Source: Plantago ovata
Taxonomy: Eukaryota > Streptophyta > Magnoliopsida > Lamiales > Plantaginaceae
Length of the DNA: 64,000 nucleotides
Assembly: GCA_028274465.1 (NCBI GenBank)
Contig: CM051457.1
Span: 71,336,496-71,400,495 of the forward strand
Reading direction: 5' to 3'
A program made the translations under genes and the position numbers. The notes below the pieces were generated by a model. The model worked only from the letters and a program-made list of their open reading frames with translations, searched no databases and was not told the DNA's origin. Of this stretch, positions 1 through 11,457 are shown piece after piece. Positions within the stretch are counted from its first letter, which is position 1. Each line of letters opens with the position of its first letter.

Positions 1-1383
1 TTTGATACAATAAGTGCTTTGTCAGTAAGTGATAGTTTCAGCAAGTGAAGTGAGTGACTGTGTACAGATAGATATGCTTTGCTGAAAACTAAATACAGTA
101 AGTAAATCACACAAACACTTTTTATAGTGGTATCTGAGAGTGGCGTAATCTCTCAACTAATCCACTTCGTCCTTTCTAGGACAGAATCCACTAAGATAAG
201 TTTGAGGTTCCTTACAACACCTACCTAGAGCGATCCAAACAGAAACCAAAGCACACTTGCTTCGTTTCCAACCTAACTAGAGAACGAAACCTTGTTCTCC
301 ACCAAACTTGGGACTTTTAATCAGCAACACTATGCTCGATTAAGTTCCCCTTGAATATCACGCCTGAAAGGGTGTATTTTCAGTTAGAGAGGTTTGGGAT
401 GAGATAACTTAATTATAACTTATTCAGTTACAACAATAAATCTAAGAAACAAAACTTTGAATACTTTGCAGTAAAGAAGTTTGATTGTTTCTGGTGTCAA
501 GACTTGTTCTTGTTCGAAATAAAGAAAGAACACTTAACTAATTTCTTAGTCGTGTAAGTTCTACTTCTTCACAAGTATCTCTTTCAAGCTTTAAGTCTTG
601 GAACGGATCAATGGCAGTAAAGAGTATTTGAAGGGTATGTGAGTTTAAGCACAAATGAGAGTTTGATCACGTTGTTGACACACTTCAACTCTTTGCCGGA
701 TGACCTCTATTTATAGTGAAAATAAGGAGCCGTTTGAATTTCAAATTCTAAGGCTTTTGTTCCTTAAGATGTCACTATCTTGCTTTTGTACTTTCAGCAG
801 CGTCCTTTGTTTGTCTTCTAGTCTTCATGTCCTTCGCGTGCATGCTTTGCAAAAGCATTTAATGCTCATTTGAATGAAATTCAAACAGTAACATTGGAGC
901 GCAAATACAAGTACTTTCAGCAAGAGGTCACAAATGTTTATCAACAAGTGGTCAGTCTCAGTTTCAGCAAGCACAACCTACTCTGTCATTTAGATTTTCA
1001 CTTATGCAATGTTGTTGCTGGAGTTTCCACTTTCTGAGCAACATGTGCCTTTGTAGATACCAGTCTTCAGAAATCTTCTAGTCTTCATTTCTTCGAATTC
1101 TTCAAGTTTCTGAACGATTCTAAATGCTTCAATAGTTTGTTTGTGTAAACAAAGTACATCATCAGCAAATGCTTCAATAGGTTGTATTTCTTTTTAGAAA
1201 TCAAGATACATCATAAGCGGTAAAACTAACCTATCTAGCACCTACTCTAAGTCTTCAGGAAACGTTCCTCTTTTACAATGTCCTTAAAATTCTAAATTCC
1301 TATGGACCTTAAGAGTACTAGTTACTGGACTTTTCTTAATTTAGCATGCTTAATTGCTCATCAAAATTACAAGTTTCCTAACA
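1..1383 (-). mobile_element. S3: partial 5' LTR of a minus-strand Sirevirus-like Copia element
   Basis: This stretch matches, in the same orientation, the LTR at 46214-47919 and is the reverse complement of the LTR at 37725-39242. Its right edge is the canonical LTR start in reverse complement (ends CCTAACA at 1383). By comparison with 46214-47919, about 255 bp of LTR lie beyond the window start. The complement of an LTR TATA box (TATAAATAG) lies near 707-715. The LTR abuts reverse-transcriptase coding sequence of S1 with flank ATAAT, which resembles AAAAT at the same position in intact copies, so it is probably the 5-bp target duplication. Inference: S3 inserted antisense into the pol gene of S1. 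Confidence 0.85.
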
Positions 1384-2414
1384 ATAATGGTTTCAAGAAA
1401 GGTGAAGTTGACAAGACCTTATTTACCATGAACCATGATGGTAAAATACTCTTAGTCCAGATTTATGTGGATGAAATAATATTTGGATCTAAGGACAAGC
1501 AACTTTGTGATGATTTTTCCAAACTCATGACAAACAAATTTGAAATGAGTATGATGGGAAAATTGAATTACTTCCTAGGATTGCAAGTCAAGCAACTCAA
1601 AAATGGAATATACATAAATCAAGCAAAGTATGCAAAGGAAATGTTCATAATGTTCAGGATCAAAGAGGAAGAAAAACATGAAAAGATCCCCATGAGTGTT
1701 GGTATCAAATTGGGCTATACTAAACAAGACAAAATTGTTGATGAACACAAGTATAGGAAGCTCATTGGTTCCTTGCTGTATCTAACAGTAACTAGGCCTG
1801 ACATTCCGTATGTTGTTTGTGTGTGTCCAAGATTCCAATCTGATCCAAGAGAATCACACTACAAAAAGGCACTCAAGATACTGAAATATGTCAAAGGCAC
1901 AGTCAATGTTGGATTATGGTATCCAAAAGATTTTGGATTAGAATTGGTAGGTTATTCTGATGCTGGTCATGGAGGATCAACTCTCGATAGAAAAAGTACC
2001 TCTGGAACTTGTCAGTTTCTAGGTACAAGATTAATATCATGGTTCAGCAAGAAGCAAACCTGTGTTGTCAATTCATCCACTGAATCTCAATACATTGCAG
2101 CTGGTTGTTGCACAGCTCAAATCCTATGGATTCAACAACAATTAAGAGATTATGATATTTCTGCAAAGAAAACACCAATCTTTTGTGATAATACAAGTGC
2201 TATTGCTATCACACAAAATCGTAAGTTCCACTCAAGGACAAAGCACATTGATATTAGACATCATTTCATTAGAGATCATGTGGAAAAAGAAGACATTGAG
2301 GTTGGAAAAGTAGGTACAGATGATCAACTTGCTGACATCTTTACCAAGCCCCTTCCAGATAATAGGTCCGCAATGCTAAGGTATAACCTTGGATTGATTG
2401 AACTACCTCAATAA
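1384..2414 (+). pseudogene. S1 pol fragment: C-terminal reverse transcriptase and RNase H (Sirevirus-like Copia)
   Basis: This is the 3' third of a Copia pol gene. It starts inside the reverse transcriptase thumb side at [10 protein letters not shown] and runs to the natural pol end (IFTKPL, then GLIELPQ and TAA). The open frame extends back to an ATG at 1302, but the first ~27 codons are antisense LTR of S3, so that start is accidental. Catalytic sites are damaged: the reverse transcriptase box YVDD reads YVDE, the first RNase H region GYSDADHGG reads GYSDAGHGG, and STESEY reads STESQY. The homologous intact frame is at 53778-55202 (minus). Upstream pol, integrase, protease and gag are not in the window. 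The fragment cannot encode an active enzyme. Confidence 0.9.
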
Positions 2415-2434
2415 AAAGGGATACATTTGGTGGA

Positions 2435-2800
2435 TTGCTGAAACAGGCTTTCAGCAAGCCAATGGTTGCTTAAAGATTATTCCTTAAAAAATTCCTTCCA
2501 CTGACTTCTCTAAAAAGAGATGGTTGTACACTAAATGTTTGCTGAAACAAGCATTCAGCAAGTAATTCCTTCAAACCGGGTATTTGTTAGGAAACTTGAT
2601 CACTTGCTGAGACGAGAACTCAGTAAGAAAACTTCAAAGATTGCTGAAACTGGCATTCAGATAATCAAGGATACTGAAACAGGTATTCAAGTATCAAAAG
2701 AAATATCTGAGACGGGAACTCAGCAAAGAGAAAAATTGCTTCTTAGAATTTACCTAAGAATATCTCAATATAAAAAGAATTTGCTGAGACGGGAACTCAG
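2435..2800 (+). repeat. Degenerate array of about seven short hairpins between S1 pol and the aORF
   Basis: Units near 2435, 2539, 2604, 2644, 2670, 2707 and 2781 share a GCTGARAC core followed by a reverse-complementary TCAGCAA-type arm, with loops of 5-7 nt. The best is TTGCTGAAA, CAGGC, TTTCAGCAA (9-bp stem). The inner pair varies together: CTGAA with TTCAG in some units, CTGAG with CTCAG in others. The equivalent place in S4 (53369-53640) has the same array. Read as protein it gives a weak ETGIQ repeat in an open frame at 2535-2876, which I do not call a gene. Confidence 0.6.
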
Positions 2801-3237
2801 AAATATCTTTGACCCTAAGAAAATGAGATATTTGATTAAGGGGGAAATTTCAGCAACTACAAGGCTTGTTACGTGAAAAAGTAATTGCTAAAGTCAGAAT
2901 GGTTAAAATTGCTGAAAAGATTCTTGTATACTTCAGCAAGCAATTAGCGTTGAAGTAAAAGAGATCAAATTCCGTGAATCAAGGTAAAATTAATTGTGAC
3001 GTTAATCATGGCATAGATAAACTCGCTGTAAATCATGACATGAAGTACAATCGTGGCCATTGATTTTAAAGCAGTTGATGATCTAACGGTTAATATTACA
3101 AAGAGAAAGCATGCTCTGGCGGTTTCGTGTTATTGGTCCACTACGCATTTAATGCTAAGGCTCCACTAACTCGATGAATCTCTGTTTTACCCTTGCTGAG
3201 AACTCAAAACCATTGAGCTTCTCACATAACAGAGATA
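2801..3237 (+). other. Non-coding spacer between hairpin array and internal TATA box (S1)
   Basis: There is no supportable ORF. The stretch aligns by eye with 52920-53240 of S4 in reverse complement, including a block around GGTCCACTACGCATTTAATG, so it is a normal part of the element and not an insertion. It would be the promoter region if the TATA box at 3238 is used. Confidence 0.5.
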
Positions 3238-3246
3238 CTATATAAA
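3238..3246 (+). promoter_or_regulatory. Putative internal TATA box upstream of the S1 aORF
   Basis: CTATATAAA lies ~148 bp before the aORF start and is preserved in S4 as the complement at 52907-52914 (~137 bp before that aORF start) and again at 58158-58165. Position and sequence agree with a plant TATA box that would give a separate aORF transcript. No transcript evidence is available here. Confidence 0.5.
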
Positions 3247-3393
3247 TGAAGAGTTAGAGAAAGACAAAATTCTTTAACTCACATTTCCTTTCTCTGCATA
3301 TATTCCCTAGCCTGTGCTCTGAATTACTATACCTCCGGTCAAAAAGAAAAGTCTCTTTTTCGTACACTCTCAACCCTTCACACTATATAAGAG

Positions 3394-3889
3394 ATAGCTC
3401 CTAAAAGACAATCATCTAAGAACACCAAGTCATCAAAGGCAGACAGTTCTGGAAAAAGCACTGCTCCTACTCCGGTGAAAAACACGGTGAAAATCGTGCT
3501 TGCCAACAACCGTATAACTGAAAGACCCATGCCTCCTGCATATCTCAACAATGAAAAGTGTGAGCAGATGATGCAATGGGGTGGTTTGCTAAAGAGAAGT
3601 ATATTCGATACTTCTATGAACAAGAATTAGACGAAGAAAACATTGAGGCGTTGAATTACATAAATCAACAAGGCCTACTTTTCTTCATTACTGCTCGCAC
3701 TGAGAAAGTGAGCATGCTGGACACAATGGAATTCTACCACAATGCAGAAATCCAAACCCTTACTGATGGACAAGGAATCACTGAAAAAGTGATTTCTAAC
3801 ACAGTTCAAGGAGAGCAAATCATCCTGAAATGGATTGATTTAGCTAACATCTTTCAGATTCCAACTACTGGAACTGAAGATGACATCCT
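3394..3889 (+). pseudogene. S1 aORF segment 1 (N-terminus of the extra ORF downstream of pol)
   Basis: This is the start of a long ORF that S-family elements carry between pol and the 3' LTR. The first codon, which is ATG in S4 (52770), is ATA here at 3394, followed by APKRQSSK. A lost T near 3585 shifts the frame inside the QWGGFAKEK motif, and the downstream part stays open from 3576. Conserved blocks are a KYIRYFYEQELD stretch, an FITARTEKVSMLDTMEFY stretch and an IFQIPTTGTED stretch. They resemble the uncharacterised 'putative plant transposon protein' domain, recalled from memory and not searched. The segment is cut at 3889 by a solo LTR and resumes at 6016. No function is known. Confidence 0.8.
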
Positions 3890-6015
3890 TGATAGTGTAT
3901 ATGTCCTAGAGACAGTCTTTATTAAGGGCATACAGCCCTTATTAAGGGCATATATGTACTATTACACAGGTCAACCTAATATAATATTTGTTTGTTTGTT
4001 TGACTATTGAGTATCGCTTTCATATTTATATTACACCAGGCATTCAGCATGTCATATCTCTATTCCTGTTTGTATTGATATCAAACATGTCCCCTCGGAT
4101 AGATGACCGATCACACAGATAGTGGGAGCTATGTGAGTTATCATCTATCCCAAACTCTCCCTAGTCGAGGTTCATCTCGGATGTAGGGGTCTGAATGAAC
4201 CAGATGAGACTAGTATGCGTGGAGGTTATACTTGTTAGAGCAAGTGTGAGCCGATCCCACGACCACGGAACGAATTGTTAGACAATCAAGAAACGTTCCC
4301 ATAACTCCGCATAGTTGTTCGAAGGGTTATTACCGAACAATGGAAGTACCCACCGGAAACTCCCATCGATGTATACTCTACACCAAAGTGTCTATGGGAA
4401 ACGGAAAGTTGTCGAAGTGATGCTAGTCGTCCTTTGGACTTACAGGACTTTATCATCACATTTGTTGCCCCATATCCTTGGTGGACCCGTCGATGTCAGC
4501 TCTGAATAAGCAGTTGACCCAAGACACGATCCAGGATTATGGCTACATACAAATGGGGATGATAAGTGCTTCTGTGAAGGATTCATCTCTCATGTGTAGC
4601 ACAGGAGAGAACTGCTCATAGTCGTTCATAGTTGTGATTGGTCAAATCGCTGGCCAGCGTATCAATATTATTATGATAGTCATAATAGATATTGGATTCA
4701 CCAAGCAACTCACTGAAGACGCCCGTGGATGTATTATTGGGATAGACACTTCATCGATCCTAGATGCATTCGAGTCAGTCAGATGAAGGGACGTTACCAT
4801 CGCCGCGTTGAGCGCAACAGACTTCACAACGAAAGGGTTTGCTTTGAGAAACCTATCAAACGTCCTCATGTATTAATATTGCAAATGGAACCGTCTAGGA
4901 ATTCCATGTTGCCTAGTGTAGCACTTGCTTAATACAATGAGGCCCTATGGGTCACACTATGTGGTGATTCAGCTTATCCGAATATCCTTGAAGATGGAAT
5001 CGCAATTAATTTAGAATTAATTGTGATTGATGAATTATGATTGATTTGGAATTAATTATAATTATTTGTCACTCAAATAATTTGGAATGTTAATTGAATT
5101 GGCTGATTAATTGTATTTTATGTAAATACAATTAAAAATTATATTTTAGAAATATAATAGAGGTTCGATTTGAAAGGATATGTTAATTTAGAATTAATAT
5201 ATGCACGTGGGCAAAATCTACTTGGAGTTTGAATTGCCTTAGAATTATAAGTGGGTCCCAAAATCGGGACCCACCTAACCCCCTTAGACGCGCGCGCAGC
5301 AGTAGTAGTAGGGGAAGGAGTTCGACTCCTTCCTCTATTAGAAGTCAAGGGATAAGTTAGATTTTCTTGATTGAGTTCTAATTTGATTGGGAATGAATCT
5401 AGACTTGAATTGGTTTCCTTGTGCAATAAGAATTAGATTCTTATTCCTCTATGAAGTCTAATTGATTCTTGTTTAGGCTTCTATTGATTACTATATATAG
5501 TAGACTATTAGAGAGCTTTTTAACATGGTTGAATATACGATTGATTGAAGATTATTCTGAATCATTCTTTCTACCAGTTTTCTTAGAGAAAATAAAAAGC
5601 TCTACCGTACCTCTCTATAAGCCGCGCGCGCCACTCCCACCGGAGGAAAACTGCCGCCCCATCTTCTTGGCCACATAAAGAATATCCTAGCATTTTTTCC
5701 GATAAGATGTTCATCCGTGGATACCAAGGTTGAGGTTCAAAGAGCTGGAAACTAACTTTTATTGTCTTGTAGATAATCAAAGTATTGCAGATATCTTCGA
5801 CTTCGACGAAGGAGAAGATTCACCGGACTATTACGAAGACTTCATCGATTGGCATATCAATTCAATACCTATTCTTGCTTTTGGAGTATTGTAAGTCTTC
5901 TGATTAATGTGTTTAATATATACGCTATATACATGATCAATTAACCTGCATGTTAAGAAAATTTTTGAAATTCCGCTGCGTACCCTAGGGGTAACTCTGA
6001 CCATATTTTCATACA
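3890..6015 (+). mobile_element. Solo LTR of Copia family C, plus orientation
   Basis: This is a single ~2.1-kb LTR (TGATAGTG...CA) that matches the two LTRs of the full C element at 6557-8651 and 14439-16531 in opposite orientation. There is no internal sequence. The flanks ATCCT (3885-3889) and ATCAC (6016-6020) fit a degraded 5-bp target duplication, and the aORF reads across the site. A TATATATAG box within a palindrome lies at 5491-5500 in U3. It carries short CG and GTA repeats near 5287-5310. Solo LTRs usually arise by recombination between the two LTRs of one element. Short ORFs inside it are not genes. Confidence 0.88.
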
Positions 6016-6556
6016 ATCACTGCTACTGATGAAGAAATAGGAGCCTTCTACAGTGATGTAAGAAACGAAAGGATGAAGAAAGGAGAGATAACTCCAGTGA
6101 CTTGGAATAAGCACGTAAAAAGGAAGCATCTCTGCCATTCACTTGGTCTAGTAGCTCTGCTACACATCAAAGTTTTTGACTCCCAAGTTGGAGGAATAGA
6201 CCAAGTAGGCCTTAGAGATTGCCTTTGCTGATGCATATCTATGAAAGCAAAACCGAGATTAACTGGGCTAAGTACATTTTCAACAGACTTGTTGATTGTG
6301 TTACAAAGTTTAAGGTCAAGGTTGAAGACAACACAGTCTCACCTTCCCTTCCAGTGATGTATGGATTGAAAATATGCTACATCCTTGAACATTACAGGAT
6401 TCAACTGAGAAACCAATTGCCGATTAAGAAATCAGTATGCAATGTGGGAACAGCTTTCTACAAGCTGAATGGACCTAAGGTTGCTGATAAGAAGTCAAAG
6501 AAAGCAATAGCTACAAATGTTGTTGAGACTGATAACCAGTCTAGGAATACAACAGC
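6016..6556 (+). pseudogene. S1 aORF segment 2
   Basis: The ORF continues after the solo LTR. It is homologous to residues ~34-200 of the minus-strand S4 frame starting at 52369. It encodes TDEEIGAFYSDVRNE, then HVKRKHLCHSLGLVALL, then a WAKYIFNRLVDCVTKFKVK block and a KKSVCNVGTAFYK block. A 1-nt shift near 6225 breaks the frame (the lower part is open from 6219). The last part enters a tandem repeat of ~54 bp (unit motif ANVVETDNQSRN) in which the C element has inserted. The target duplication ACAGC ends at 6556. Confidence 0.8.
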
Positions 6557-8651
6557 TGTAAAAAAATACGGTCATAGTTACCCCTAGGGTACGCAGCGGA
6601 ATTTCAAAAATTTTCTTAACATCCAGGTTAATTGATTATGTATATGTCGTATATATTTAAACACGCCAATTAGAAGACTAACCTTACTTCCAAAGCAAGC
6701 ACAACTTCCAAGTCTTCGTAATAATCCAGTGTATCTTCTCCTTCGTCGAAGTCGAAGATATCTGCAATACTCTGATTATCTGCAAGACAATAAGAGTTAG
6801 TTTCCAGCTCCTAGAACCTCAACCTTGGTATGCACGGATGAACAGCCTATCGGAGGAATGCTAGGATATTCATTGTGTGACCAAGAAGATGGGGCGGCGG
6901 TTTTTCTCCGGCAAGAGGGGTGGCGCGCGTGGCTTATAGAGGAGTGGGGAGAGCTTTTATTTTCTCTAAGAAAACTGGGTATTCAACTGTGTGAATGTCT
7001 ATTGAACTGTGTGTCAAAAGCTCTCTAATAGTCTACTATCTATAGTAGTCAATAGAAGCCTAAAGCATAAGCAATTAGACTTCGTAAAGGAATAAGAATC
7101 TAATTCTTATCGCACTAGGAAACCAATTTCAAGTCTAGATTCATTCCCAATCAAATTAAAACTCAATCAGGAAAATCTAACTTATCCCTTGGACTTCTAA
7201 TGGAGGAAGGAGTCGAACTCCTTCCCCTATACAATCTGCGCGCGCGCGCGCTCTCCCAGGGGTAATAGGTGGGTCCCGATATTGGGACCCACTTATAGTT
7301 CTAAGGCAATTCGAACTCCAAGTAGATTTTGCCCATGTGCATATGTTAATTCTAAATTAACATATCCTTTCAAATCAAACCTCTATTATATTTCTAAAAT
7401 ATAATCTTTAATCGTATTTACATAAAATACAATTAATTAGTCAATTCAATTAATAATTCCAAATCATTAATTGAGCCACTAAATATTATAATTAATTCCA
7501 AATCAATTATAATCCATCAATCACAATTAATTTCAAATCAATTGCGATTCCATCTTCAAGGATATTCTGATAAGCTGAATCACCACATAGTGTGACCCAT
7601 AGGGCCTCATTGTATTAAGCAAGTCCTAGACTAGGTAAAATGGAATTCCTAGACGGTTCCATTTTCAATATTAATACATGAGGACATTTGAGAGGTTTCT
7701 CAAAGCAAACCCTTTCGTTGCGAAGCCTGTTGCGCTCAACGCGGCGATGGTAACGTCCCTTCATCTGACTGACTCGAATGCATCTAGGATTGATGATGTG
7801 TCTATCCCAATAATACAACCACGGGCGTCTGATAAAGTTGTTTGGTTATGAAGATATACTTATGACCATCATAATATATCGATGCACTAGCCAGTGACTT
7901 TACCAACACAACTATGAACACTATGAGCAGTACTCTCATGTGCTACACATGAGAGATGAATCCTTCACAGAAACACTTATCATCCCCATTTGTATGTAGC
8001 CATAATCCTGGATCGTGTCTTAGGTTAACTGCTTATTCAGAGCTTACATCGACGGGTCCACCAAGGATATGTGGCAACAAATGTGATGATAAAGTCCTGT
8101 AAGTCCAAAGGACGACTGGCATCACTTCGACAACTTACCGGTTCCCATAGACACTTCGGTGTAGAGTATACATCGATGGGAGTGTCCGGTGGTAACTTCC
8201 ATTGTTCGGTAATCATCCTTCGAACAACTATGCGCAGTTATGGGAACGTTTCATGATTGTCCAAAAATCCGTTCCGTGGCCGTGGGATCGGCTCACACTT
8301 GCTCCAACAAGTATAACCTCCACGCATACTAGTCTCAGCTGGTTAATTCAGACCCCTACATCCGAGATGAACCTCGACTAGGGAGAGTTTGGGATAGATG
8401 ATAAGTCACATAGCTCCCACTATCTATGTGATCGGTCATCTATCCGAGGGGACATGTTTAATATCAATACAGACAGAAATAGAGATATGACATGCTGCAT
8501 GCCTGGTGTAATATAAATATGAAAGCGATACTCAATAGTCAAACAACAAACATATATTATATTACGTTGACCTGTGTAATAGTACATATATGCCCTATAT
8601 AAGGGCTGCATGCCCTTAATAAGGACTGTCTCTGGGACATATACACTATCA
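6557..8651 (-). repeat. 3' LTR of C
   Basis: The LTR begins TGATAGTG (complement at 8651) and ends in CA (complement TG at 6557). It is nearly identical over its length to 14439-16531. It contains a 67-codon open frame at 7615-7818 (minus) that is also open in the other two C LTRs, a run of alternating CG near 7237-7250, and a TATA-like box near 7035-7045. These are LTR features, not host genes. Confidence 0.9.
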
Positions 8652-8664
8652 ATCTCCCACTTGG
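8652..8664 (-). promoter_or_regulatory. Polypurine tract of C
   Basis: On the minus strand, AAGTGGGAGAT sits immediately before the 3' LTR start TGATAG. This is the expected place and composition for the plus-strand primer. Confidence 0.75.
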
Positions 8665-8671
8665 ACTAGAG

Positions 8672-9661
8672 TCAGTCACCTTTATGCTTAATACCCAGAT
8701 TAGCATAATGTCTTAAGTGGACTTCCATTGTTAAGACCTTGGTGAAAGGATCTGCCACGTTGTCCGTGGTAGAGACACGTTCTATACTAACTTCTCCTCT
8801 ATCAATAATCTCTCGTATAACGTGATATTTTCTAAGTACATGTTTGTTCTTGTTTATATATCTAGGCTCCCTAGCTTGAGCGACGGCGCCCATATTGTCA
8901 CAATAAATTGTTATTGGACTAGGAGCAGGAACAACCCTAAATTCCTTCAAGAACTCTGAAATTCAGACAGCTTCTTTCGATGCTTCTGATGCAGCAATGT
9001 ACTCGGCTTCTATGGATGAGTCAGCAACCGTGGCTTGCTTAGAACTCTTCCAACAGATAGCTCCTCCGTTCAATTTGAATACGTATCCTGTCTGTGACTT
9101 AAAGTCATCAGGATCTGATTCAAATCCAGCGTCGACATACCCAGACATCTTTAATTATGGTTCTCCACCAAACACCAAGAACATCTCTTTAGTCCGTCGA
9201 AGGTACTTAAGAATGTTCTTTACAACAGTCCAGTGAGGTACTCCTGGATTCTGTTGGTGCCGACAAGTGACACTAAGCGCATATGCCACATCGGGCCTTG
9301 TGCAATTCATCGCATACATTATAGACCCTACTGCCGAAGCATAGGGAACACGACTCATTGCATTTCTTTCTTCATCAGTTTTAGGACCATCCTTAATTGA
9401 TAAGACAATCCCATGCCTAGCTGGGAGAAAGCCTCTCTTTGAGTCGTCCATCTTATAACGCTTCAGTATTTTGTCGATGTAGGTGGACTGTGTCAATCCT
9501 AACATCCTCTTGGATCTATCTCTAAAGATCTTGATCCCTAGGATGTAGTTCGCTTCACCCAAGTCCTTCATCCAGAAGGTACTTGATAACCAAACTTTAG
9601 TCTCTTCTAGCATAGAGACATTGTTTCCCATGATCAAAATGTCATCAACATAGATGATCAT
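8672..9661 (-). pseudogene. C pol, C-terminal part: reverse transcriptase palm to RNase H
   Basis: Starts at [13 protein letters not shown] (the YVDD box is intact) right after a one-base deletion that splits it from the upstream frame at ~9660. It continues with the LGIKIFRD and RPDVAYALS blocks, then RNase H motifs SGYVDAGF, SSIEAEYIAA and YCDNMGAV, and ends KHKGD with TGA at 8672. Two in-frame nonsense codons interrupt it: TAA after GGEP (about 9152-9154) and TGA in place of the Trp codon of KEAVW (about 8960). The domain is otherwise full length for a Copia pol C-terminus. Reverse transcriptase and RNase H of this family copy the RNA into cDNA in virus-like particles. This copy is dead. 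Confidence 0.9.
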
Positions 9662-11436
9662 GAAACGACTCCCTTGTCGCTGTGCCTAGCGTAGACACAG
9701 GGATCTTCGTTGCTTTTGATGAAGTCAAACGATTTGACAGCTTCATCAAAGCGGATATTCCAGCTCCTAGACGCTTGCTTTAGCCCATAGATGGATCTTT
9801 GTAATTTGCATACAGCAGTTGGCCTGGTTTTACTAATAAAACCTTCCGGTTGTACAATATAGACCTCTTCCTCAAGGTTGCCATTGAGGAAGGCAGTCTT
9901 TACATCCATCTGCCAGATCTCATAATCATAGTAGGCAGCTATCGCAAGTAAAATTCGGATGGACTTCAGTTTTGCTACCGGTGAAAAGGTTTCATCGTAA
10001 TCGATGCCATACCTTTTCGTGTAGCCTTTCGCCACAAGTCTAGCCTTGTGCGTTTTTACCTTGCCATCGACATCTGTCTTTCGTTTAAAGACCCATTTGC
10101 ACTCAATAGGTCTAACCCCTTGGGGCAAGTCTACCAAGTTCCAAACTTGGTTCTGGTACATGGAGTCCATTTCCAATTCCATGGCCTCTCGCCATTTGTC
10201 TGAGTCAATATCAATTATTGCCTCTTTGTAGGTCTCGGGATCTTCCCGATCTGATAAGCCGACATCAAGTTCACTGATGTCTTCTATCATAAGGCTTTGC
10301 TTTTGAGGTCCTTTTAGGATCCTCTTCGACCTACGGAGCTCGACTGGTTCTGGTGCTTTTCTTTTCTGGCTTTGTGTAACACGAACATTATCAGTGGGTA
10401 CTGATGCAGCTGGTCGCAGGGGTCGCACCCTGCGACCCTGTTCCCTTGCGGGAGGCTGCTCTTGTGCAACTTGTTGCACATGTTGGTTGACAACGGGTTC
10501 TATTGGTGTGGTTTCAACTGTTGATCTAATCACAAGACTCCCACTGACTATGACATGCCTAGCAAGTGTCATATCATTACCCTTGTCTGCTTCGAAAGCT
10601 CCCACTGAATTTGCGTCCAAATCAGAAGATTTAGAGAACTCATGTTCGCGCGTGTCCAAGTCTTGAAATTCTTCAAGTTTTATCATGTCATCTAACCTCT
10701 CTTCTTCGAGGTATTCTGCTTCTAAAAACTTGACGTTTCTAGATACTATCACCTTGTGATCTTCAGCATGATAGAATTCATAGCCTCTCGTCTGACGAGG
10801 ATAGCCTATGAAATATACTTTGACACCCTTGGAATCTAACTTATCAGTGAGCATCAGTTTGACTATCGCAGGACAGCCCCAAGGTTTAAGATAGCCCAGT
10901 GATGGCTTCTTTCCCTTCCATAACTCATAAGGAGTTTTCTCCACTGATTTAGATGGTACACGGTTCAGAATGTAGATTGCAGTTTGTAGTGCATATCCCC
11001 ACAGATATTTTGGAAGAGTCGAGAATCCAATCATTGATCTTACCATGTCTAACAGGGTTCGATTCCTTCTCTGAGACACACCATTTAACTGTGGTGTTCC
11101 AGGAGGAGTCCATTGCGATTGAATTCCATTTTCCTTCAAGTAGTCGATAAATTCTTCACTAAGGTATTCACCTCCTTGGTCTGATCGAAGAGTGACTATC
11201 CTTAGGTTCAATTCATTCTCGACCTCATTCCTAAACTCCTTGAATTTCCCAAAGGTCTCGGATTTATTCTTCATAAGATAAATATATCCATACCTTGAGA
11301 AATCGTCAGTAAAGGTAACGAAGTAAGGATAACCCCCACGCGCATGGACTTTAAAAGGTCCACATACATCGGTATGTATGAGCTCTAAGCAGCGAGTGGC
11401 ATGAACACCTTGTCCAACAAAAGGTTTGTTCGTCAT
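9658..11436 (-). pseudogene. C pol, central part: integrase and N-terminal reverse transcriptase
   Basis: The 592-codon frame has the integrase core first: Asp at residue 23 (HTDVCGPF), Asp at 86 (LRSDQGGEY), and at 122 a Gln where the third catalytic Glu of the D,D-35-E triad should be ([10 protein letters not shown], codon CAG). [10 protein letters not shown] block, an acidic linker, and the reverse transcriptase start ([47 protein letters not shown]) follow. It ends by frameshift just before YVDD. The order integrase then reverse transcriptase is diagnostic of Copia. The integrase change alone should abolish strand transfer. Confidence 0.92.
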
Positions 11437-11457
11437 CTTACCCTTAACACATGATTC

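Noticed and set aside
2535..2876. 113-codon ORF with ETGIQ repeats between pol and aORF
   Set aside because: It coincides with the hairpin array; the S4 equivalent (53238-53441) is open in a different frame with a different product.
4315..5780. Several small ORFs on both strands
   Set aside because: They lie inside the C-family solo LTR and recur in the other C LTRs as LTR sequence.
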